A stretch of 64,000 bases of DNA from Acanthococcus lagerstroemiae. Its lineage: Eukaryota; Arthropoda; Insecta; Hemiptera; Eriococcidae. Each line of letters starts with the position of its first letter. Positions within the stretch are counted from its first letter, which is position 1. Of the stretch, positions 56,643-64,000 are shown in pieces. A program made the position numbers and the translations under genes. A model generated the notes under the pieces. The model made no database searches. It was not told the DNA's origin and was given only the letters and a program-made list of their open reading frames with translations. The stretch lies in contig CM063107.1 of assembly GCA_031841125.1 (NCBI GenBank), positions 69,017,814 through 69,081,813 on the forward strand, given 5' to 3'.

Positions 56643-57300
56643 ATAAAACTAAAAATGTGGCAGTACAGGGAACAAGGTCCTACTTCATCGATATGGAGTT
56701 ATGAGTACCGACAAGGACGCAACCAAGGGGGGATAGACCCAAAAATTCTTCAAAATTTTTTCAAGATCAATTTTGAAACGAAAAAAATTGATGCCGATGG
56801 TGGTTACGTTGCGTCGTAGGTTTGTACAAATTTACAGCTCATGAAAATAGGTAAGAACCAAATCGAGCTGTCACCCCTGTTCAAGTTTTTATTTATTTAT
56901 TTTTTTGACATTTTCAAGTCTTTGCTTTGGCACATACACGAAATTTTGCTTCGATACATCAACGAAAAAAACGTTACTCCTTGAGCGTTACTTTGGAGCA
57001 TCACGAAAAAAAAAACTGATTGAGAGCTGTGGTACATAAACGAAAAAACTGATTCTATGAAAAAACTGATTCTTTTTGAGCGTTACTTCTGAGGTGCGAA
57101 TCGAAATCAAAGCTCTTCATGGTGACAATTCAGTTCAGTGGTTGACATTTCCATGGAAATTTATTGTTCTTCCACTATGGGCATACTTAAGCAAAAACCG
57201 TTACGCTAAAGAAGAAATAAAAAAAGAGACTACGAAAATTCAAAAATTGGAAGTTGTACACTTCTACGATCATACTCAAATCACATGATTAGTATTTTAC
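56643..57300. repeat. Dispersed repeat related to 53.3-53.6 kb
   Basis: 56915-57075 (gacattttcaagtctttgct, cgaaaaaaacgttact, aaaaactgattgagagc) matches 53368-53455. 57115-57210 contains one gttcagtggttgacatttcc unit. So part of the 53261-55746 interior recurs here without its ends. Confidence 0.6.
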
Positions 57301-59901
57301 AAGTGGTGTAACTCCGTACATATCAAAGGTAGGCAATTCTAAATGAAGAGCTCAGTAAACGCAGTGGTAAGGTACGCCGGTAATATAAATCATCAAATTT
57401 TCATCTGAAATGGAAACTAACCTATGTGACTTCTTCCCAAGAGTAGGGTGTTGACAGCTTTGAGACTTTAAGACTACCTGCAACACTCAGTTTTGTCAAC
57501 GACTGCTCCCTGATGTCCTAATCTGGCCGTGAAAAACCTGTTCTGGGCTAAGCCAAGTGGCATTGTAAGTACGTTTTTTCCTTCCTCTGAAATATTGTTT
57601 TCCTGCACATGTCAGGTTTGCTCCCGTTGACGTTATGCGAGACATGGAAAATTGAAGTCATTAACTATTACAAGCTACTTGAACTTGTATCAATATACAG
57701 ACGTAATTATTTTGAGAAATTAAAAGCTTATTGAAATTTTGGAAACCGACAGTTCGTCACCGCTAAAAATAAAACCAGTGATAACTAAGAAGCCAATTAC
57801 CAAATTCAGTTTCCACCCTCTTTTTTCGATGTGCTATGAAAGTCAACGATTTCTTTCTTTCTTTCATTCCATCTTCCGCTCTACCATTTCACCTTGAAGT
57901 ACAACAGATAAGTAATTCGAATTTACAATTACAGTTGGTACCAAATTACTTTGCAGACAATTTTGGTCGTCTAAAGAAACAATGGATAAAATCAATATTA
58001 AAAAAAAAGGATGGTAATCAAGGTCAGGCTTGAAAATCCACTCCGAATCACCGGTAACATTAATACCTCGGAACAGATTTCAGGACACCCCAGAGGTCGG
58101 AGATCACAAACCTAAACGATTTTGCTGATTAACCAATATCACATTTCTAAGTGTCTAGGTACTGAAATTAAAGGGTAAAATAGCTAAACTTGTGCTCGCA
58201 TTTGACTGCCAAGCTTTTTAAACGATGCTTGATTACCTTGTGGGAAAGGTGAGGGAAGGGACTAACTGAAAGTAATTTCAGTTTCAATTTAAAATGGAAA
58301 AACTGATGCGTCATTCCAATAACATGAAAAAGCTTGGCATCCGATTGGCGTGTATGTAAAACGAACGCTTCATCTTTGCCCAACTATTTGACTTCGCTTA
58401 ACAGGAAAGACTGTATGATGCATTCATTTCAGTCTACGTCATTCTCAGGTTAGAGGTCACCAATAAAATCACATTACATCCTTTATTTTTTTCTAATTGA
58501 TCTTAGATTACCATAACGGTCAGTAAAAGACAGTGGCGGGTACGGGGGGGGGTCTGGACGACCCCCGAAATATCTAAATTTGTCCATAGTGACCTACGGC
58601 TGTTGTGTTTAGTCTATAACATTTTCATTCGGAACCTACACCCCCCCCCCGAAATTATTTTCGGTATCTACCTTTAGTAAGTGAAGAATCAAAGTTACTG
58701 AGACCGAACCAACATCACTGATTTGAACTTCAAAGTGGCAACATTAATGGCTGTTTACGGCGGTGCATGCAAAACCCATACTTCAACTCGATGTTATGAA
58801 AGAAGTGAAACGTGTCAAAATGCCATGGATGCTCAAGAACAAGGAACCTCTTAATTGACTTTCAGAGTGCTTGGACACTTTCTTTATAATAGCTTCAATT
58901 ATACCAATTCCAAGGATCAGCACAACGATTCAAAATATTCGATGATCTTCAAACAAGAATTATTAGACAATTTCTCATAATAACGTCCTAATATACCCAT
59001 TTCAGGGACCACATTAACAATTCAAAATGCATGAACATTCTATGACCTTCAAAAGGGCACAACGAATTTCGAACTTCTCTATGAAACTGGCAAGCACGGC
59101 AAGACCGACATGGAGAACCCTTAGCAACACCCCAGATTCCACACACACACATACAGCAACCCAATTGAGTAGCTGAGCCAATTTCCATCGACCCTTCATT
59201 ATTCCTTGCAGACCAGAATTTTGTCTTCTCCTCGGCGCTCCTTTATTATTCTTACTGAATATTAGCTAAGTATAATTTCGTCACGACCAACTGCACACAT
59301 GCACATTATTCAGAATGTAAATATTATTCGAAAGCTTGAAAAACAATTCTCTGGCAATAAACAGCTGTGCACTCTGTTTCAACAATGACAGTTTTTTTCT
59401 CTTTCAATTTTCGAAATAAAAATACATTTTCTGACCTTGATACAACGGTACTACAAAACTACGAGTAAAAAAGAAAAACCGAATCACTCCGGACGAAAAA
59501 CAGGTTACGAATTGGAATTTTCGAAGGTTCTGATAGTAAAATTTTACTCGTGCCTGGTCTCTAGCTGTAAAAGGGTGCAATATTCCCTATTTCGAACATC
59601 ACGAAATACAGAAGTCTCTTGTTATCTTCGGAGACAGAGACCAAGACTAGAAGGGATAAAGTTAAATGGAAAAATGGTTAGCGACCGGTTATTTTCACAA
59701 ACCCCTAAATAAGGGATATTCCTTCTTCACAAAAGGGAATCGTAGACGTCTGTCGCACCGTATTACGGTAACTCACACCTGCGCTTCCACACATCTTGCA
59801 AGGGATTCATCGGCACATAACGACGACTGAAGATCAAAAGACACGAACAGGATTACAGGATTGCCTCTGAATCGACAAGCACAGACGAGCACGGTGCCGA
59901 T
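57301..59901. other. No gene recognised
   Basis: AT-rich, mostly unique. cagtggcgggtacggggggg at 58532 looks like a hAT-like tip, followed by a C run at 58641, but no right end is seen. Short inverted pair gccaagcttttt / aaaaagcttggc at 58209-58339. The ORFs lack domains. Confidence 0.3.
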
Positions 59902-61450
59902 ATGTTCAATCTTGAACGTTCAACACGAAACACGAAAAAATCTACTCGGCCGAGCGCCAGTAACCACCAATCAGCGCTCAGCACTGTTCAACAGCTGATG
60001 CGACCCGCACACTTTTCCACAGTGTTACCGTTTGCGCAACGTAAAATTATCGAGTTCGGTCGGAGCGGTCGGACGAACTATCTAGAACTCGAAAACACGA
60101 CCGACTGAAAGCGTTCAAAAACATTCAAATTCGGCAATTGATGAGGATTAACAGTTCGTAACGATAGAAAAATAGCCATTTATCCTGTCAGTGAAAATCC
60201 CAGTTACAGATACGATTCGAGAACGGAGCAGACTCGCTAGAGGTTACCACTAGATTGATCCATATTGTGACATAGAGACACGCAGTTTCAAGTCAACAAA
60301 GTGATAACAGATGTAATCTCGATAATGACCATGAATATTTCGCCTTATATGCGACAATACCAAGAATGAAGGGTTCTTGGAACAACTGGAATCAGTGATA
60401 CGAACTTCATATTGCCACCGAGCACAAGTGCGAAGTTCCACTCACGTTTCCCGCACACATATTTCTTATTTTCAATAATACAAACGTTTCGCTTACCTAG
60501 CCAGCGCCATTCTAACGCATTCGTCGAATTTGAAACCCAAATGTGCTGGTATTAGGTTTGCCACCGTGAAAACTGATATAACCGACACTCAAAATTAAAA
60601 AATTATAATACCAAATTAAAACCGGACGGTTGATAAAACATACACGCGAAACGTGTCACGACCGCATCGATTCGAATTTTTCGGTTTTACAAAAAAATCA
60701 CGAAAGAAAATCGAGCGAACTTGTAACGAACATGAGACAGGTAAACGATTTCTTCGACTTTATTCAGCGTTCAACATGGATTCGGACAACGGCCGATGAA
60801 AACGGATTACGAGGGCAATTTTAAAAGGTGGCTAATAGAAGAAGGGAAGAAAAACGCTAAAAAAACGACAGCAATGGACGTTAACACACTGCGAACGTAA
60901 ATTAACACTGTTGACTATTTAGCGTTCCAACAAATTCGAGTTGAATTCGTTTTATCAGTTACAATAATTCAACTATCCGCTAGCATTGAAAAAGAAACAA
61001 CCTCCAACTGAACGGACGCGTATACCGGGAAAAACAATCGAATTGAAACACAAACCACACCACTGCACATTCGTACACGCGCATCCATCCCCACCGCATT
61101 ACGTTACGATGTGGAAATTACGGCAACAAAATCGAGTTCACACTTGACAACATGACTGAGCTTCACGTTACGACCTTAGTTGGGTCGTTCAGTGCCATCT
61201 GTCATTCGGGGCACGGTACAGAAGGCAGAGGGAGCAGAAAATACTCCAAACTCCGAGTACTTTTTCAAAAACTTGAGAAGCCGTTTTCGTTTACATCCGC
61301 CGACGTACCCGAAAAGAAGCGGCGGATGCGGCAGAGTTCAACGGCCGTTGTCGTAGACGAAACTGAAGGGGAACCTTTATGAAATAGAATTCTCGACGAC
61401 CGTTTGAGGCAGCTAGCGCTTTAGACCTCAAACGATTTAGTAATTGTGAA
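59902..61450. other. CpG-richer unique block
   Basis: Frequent CpG, no repeats noticed, ORFs of 60-76 codons on both strands without domains (59902-60108, 60630-60824, 61152-61382 plus). Could be regulatory or 5' untranslated. No decisive motif. Confidence 0.3.
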
Positions 61451-63353
61451 AAATATGTACGACTAAAACACGGCTGCACAAGATTCAATCCAAAATCCAA
61501 TCACGACGTTTATCTGAAATATTTATGAAATAGTCCAGGTCATCGGCGCCGGAGTAAAAGGGCGAGGAAGCATTGCCCCCATTCATGATACGAAGGGGGG
61601 CAGAAGTCCTACTATCAATAGAGAAAATGTAAGAATGAGAGCTTGCTTACACGAACGGGGAGTTCCGCTAGATGCCTCTTTTCCACCAAACCAGGAAATA
61701 AGAAATGGCTTATTCTCTCCTGAAAAAAAAGTCAACACTACCCAACATGGGCGACGCTGAGGGAGGGTAGACGGGTAAAACTTACCCCAAATTTTTCGGG
61801 GGTAGAATGATCAAAATTACCCCCCCCCCAATTCAAAGGTCAATAATTACACTACACAACAGCATAAAACACGATGGAATGAGATTATATGATTTTAGCT
61901 GTATTTTGAATGCTGAATACGATGGCGCGATCCATTTTACTCGAGAACCTCTCGTTTTCCATATTCAAAATCAAAATTTTCATTTGTTATTCCCTTTTTG
62001 TCGTGCAGGAATGGCTACACTGATACCGATAACAATGCTGAACACCTATATTGTTCGATCAGTAGTATCATCTTGATGATATTAAAATTTGCGTGATAGG
62101 AAAAAACAATGAACTATAATCGAAAAATTAACATCGGCATTAAATTCCTCGTTGAAAATACATAAAGAATCATGTATTCTCACGCCATTGATTTTCGAGA
62201 ATTTTCAAACTGTTGTGTGGTGTTATATTTATACTTTAGTTATAAAAAATTTGTAAACGAATAAGTGCCATGTGCATGCCGCAATTAGTAGTACCGTACC
62301 ATACACTTAACTCGCAATATACACACACATACACACAGGGTGTTTAACAAAATCGATATCTGAAAATAAATGTGACCCCCCCCCCCCATTTGCTATGACT
62401 TCGCTAAAATAATAAACCAAAGCTAAATATACTTCTTCGTCTATAATATTACATTTTCATGGGGGGGGGGGGGGGACTAATTTTATTGCATAAGGTAGAT
62501 GCGTCCAATAAGGCCCGGATCCTCAATATAAGGCCCAATGTACCGATCTTGACTGCTATTCTTTAAACTGCATTAAAACGTACAGCAAAGTTGTTCCTTC
62601 ATGGTATGACAACACTGTCCAATTGTTTTTATTAGGATATTAGTCCACTGGTAGGAGATATGCCGGCTGATGATTTTTCAATAACGTAAAAAGTGCTCCG
62701 ACATATGTTTTGTGAACTTGGAGGATTTCGAAGTATTATGTTAGTGAAATGGAATTTATCCAGAAATCAAACATTGGATAGTTGTTGTAGTGATAGTTGG
62801 TTAACAATTGACGCCAGAAAAGTGAAATTTGAGCAATTTGGAACCGAGATATGCGATACTCACGAAAAATAGTGTTATGTAACTTAATAAGGCCAACATG
62901 GTAAGATCAATTGATGATCATTTCAGTTATAACTTACTCATAAATTTCTATTTGAACCATGGTTAACTTTTTATTTACCGAATTTCAGGTCAGGCTTATT
63001 AGGTATTAGGTTGGGTCTTATTAGGTTATAGGCCCAGCCTTCTGTGGTGCGCTGGCCTTATCAAGTTTTGAAAAAAGGGTATTTTTATTAGAAAATCTGA
63101 GGAACGAGCAGTTTAAAAAACTTTCAAGCCAGTCAATTTTTAAATATTTCAGTAGACGACTATGACACAAAAAAGGAAAAACAAACATGGAATCACTTAC
63201 ATGAAAGTCTGGCTAGCCAAGACCTTAATTTAGGGCCTTACTGAGCTCACCTACCTTAATGCGCGCATGGTGATCACGTTTCACACGGTTCACATAAGCA
63301 TGTCATACATGCGAAGACTCTTATAAGCTGATATTTCGATATATCATCATTAT
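61451..63353. other. No gene; G/C homopolymer tracts
   Basis: C run 61820-61829, C run 62376-62387 and a 15-G run at 62461-62475. 62495-63060 repeats ataaggcc/ttaggtt-like strings (aataaggcccggatcctcaa, ggccttatcaag), which may be a degraded element. The ORF at 61807-62076 starts in the C run and has no domain. Confidence 0.3.
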
Positions 63354-63480
63354 CAGGGCTGCAATTTTTATGCACAAAAAATAGCGGAATATGCGCATAA
63401 TGCACTGAATTTAGTCAAAATAATACTCCGAAAATATGCGCCAAAATTGTGAAATATGTATAAATGTGCAAATACAATAT
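63354..63480. mobile_element. Left end of a CAGGGCTGCCA-type element
   Basis: Starts cagggctgcaatttttatgc and continues with gcggaatatgcgcataatgc, the inverse of the right end of 38861-39378 (tatgcgcataattcac, attcctggcagcccc). No right end before the window ends, so it is truncated or extends beyond. The end given is approximate. Confidence 0.5.
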
Positions 63481-64000
63481 GGGTATATCATTTCAAAGGA
63501 AAAATCAAGTTGGATACACTGAGACAATTTTTATCATACGTGGCAGTTTCTTTAAAAAGGGGTAACTTTGTCGATCCGACGAATTTTGAGTTACGGACAA
63601 TACGTAATAGAGAAATAATTAATGCCCATTCCAAGGAGCTGTCGGCGAGATTTGTATGGTTTTTTGTTCCGGAGATATAAGGGGTCAAAGATGAGTGTAA
63701 CAAGAACGCACAAAAACACGTTTTGGGGAAAAACGCGTATAAAGTTAGACACACCTTTTTCTCCCACTCTGTCAAGCGGCCCTAACTCGCCGGGGAATCA
63801 CATTACCAGCCTCGACGAGGGCTTGTTGGAAAGGTAATTTTTCGCTCTTCTGCGTGGTAACAATTCGGAACATCGGATTTATTTGTGAGCTCCGAAAAAC
63901 CAGGAAGAAGCGAATGCAGACATTTGCATTATTTTCTCATTCTCTTTTATAATTCTCTTTTTCTCTCTTTCTCTTCTCTCTCATGCGTGTAAATTTTGTC
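63481..64000. other. No gene recognised; pyrimidine tract at the edge
   Basis: ORFs at 63456-63680 and 63622-63837 (plus) and 63488-63775 (minus) overlap and lack domains. 63935-63982 is a ctctt-rich tract. Confidence 0.3.

Noticed and set aside
1..64000. CRISPR arrays, operons, bacterial origins, rRNA or intact tRNA genes
   Set aside because: None are present. Repeats are dispersed or inverted rather than regularly spaced, and the only tRNA-like sequence is the SINE head.

Overview
This window reads as non-coding DNA from an animal nuclear genome, most likely an arthropod and probably an insect. It is AT-rich, CpG is not visibly depleted, splice signals look spliceosomal, and a short run of TTAGG-type motifs lies near 52.25 kb. 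Species and order cannot be fixed from the sequence. No stretch has the gene density, ribosome binding sites or long ORFs of a prokaryote, and I recognise no intact protein-coding gene. The longest ORFs are about 180 codons, and nearly all look like chance openings or lie inside repeats.

The bulk is a graveyard of DNA transposons, many nested inside one another. Elements with hAT-like ends (often starting CAGxG or CAGGG) and exact or near-exact 8-bp target duplications lie at 4419-4675, 19762-20019, 22194-23016, 30279-31824, 30629-30883, 36181-36494, 38861-39378, 50712-51647 and 53157-56240. Two of them (22194-23016 and 50712-51647) still carry broken pieces of one SCAND3/ZBED5-like hAT transposase. 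A second set shares the end CAGGGTGTCTAC or CAGGGTGGCCAC (27034, 29640, 37812, 38370, 51027 and 56283). Two apparent parent/derivative pairs can be read directly: 29640-32430 gives the short 37812-38113, and 53261-55746 gives the short 19762-20019. Long foldback elements lie at 6490-7675, 8098-8290, 14535-14712, 15324-15637 with 31100-31412, 27525-28045 with 45511-45899, 32830-33350 and 50460-50660. A tRNA-derived SINE (18409-18586), the 3' tail of a LINE ORF2 (33838-33981) and a possible degenerate hammerhead motif (49872-49917) represent retroelements. A repeat dominated by degenerate AGTCT units occurs at 18-19.5, 36.8-38.2 and 46.8-47.7 kb.

Between the repeats are less repetitive, CpG-richer blocks (about 4.9-6.1, 16.2-17.3, 28.2-29.4, 40.2-41.2, 44.4-44.9, 52.2-53.1 and 59.8-61.4 kb). 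These could hold promoters, untranslated exons or small coding exons, but the evidence is weak. The most gene-like signal is a roughly 350-bp block duplicated at 12.05-12.40 and 35.60-35.95 kb. On the minus strand each copy has a pyrimidine tract, CAG and then GTGAGT, with a short ATG-led hydrophobic reading frame in front. It may be a duplicated signal-peptide exon or a recursive splice site. I see no convincing evidence for a new multi-gene system; the best observations concern transposon nesting, internal-deletion derivatives and this duplicated splice-like block.
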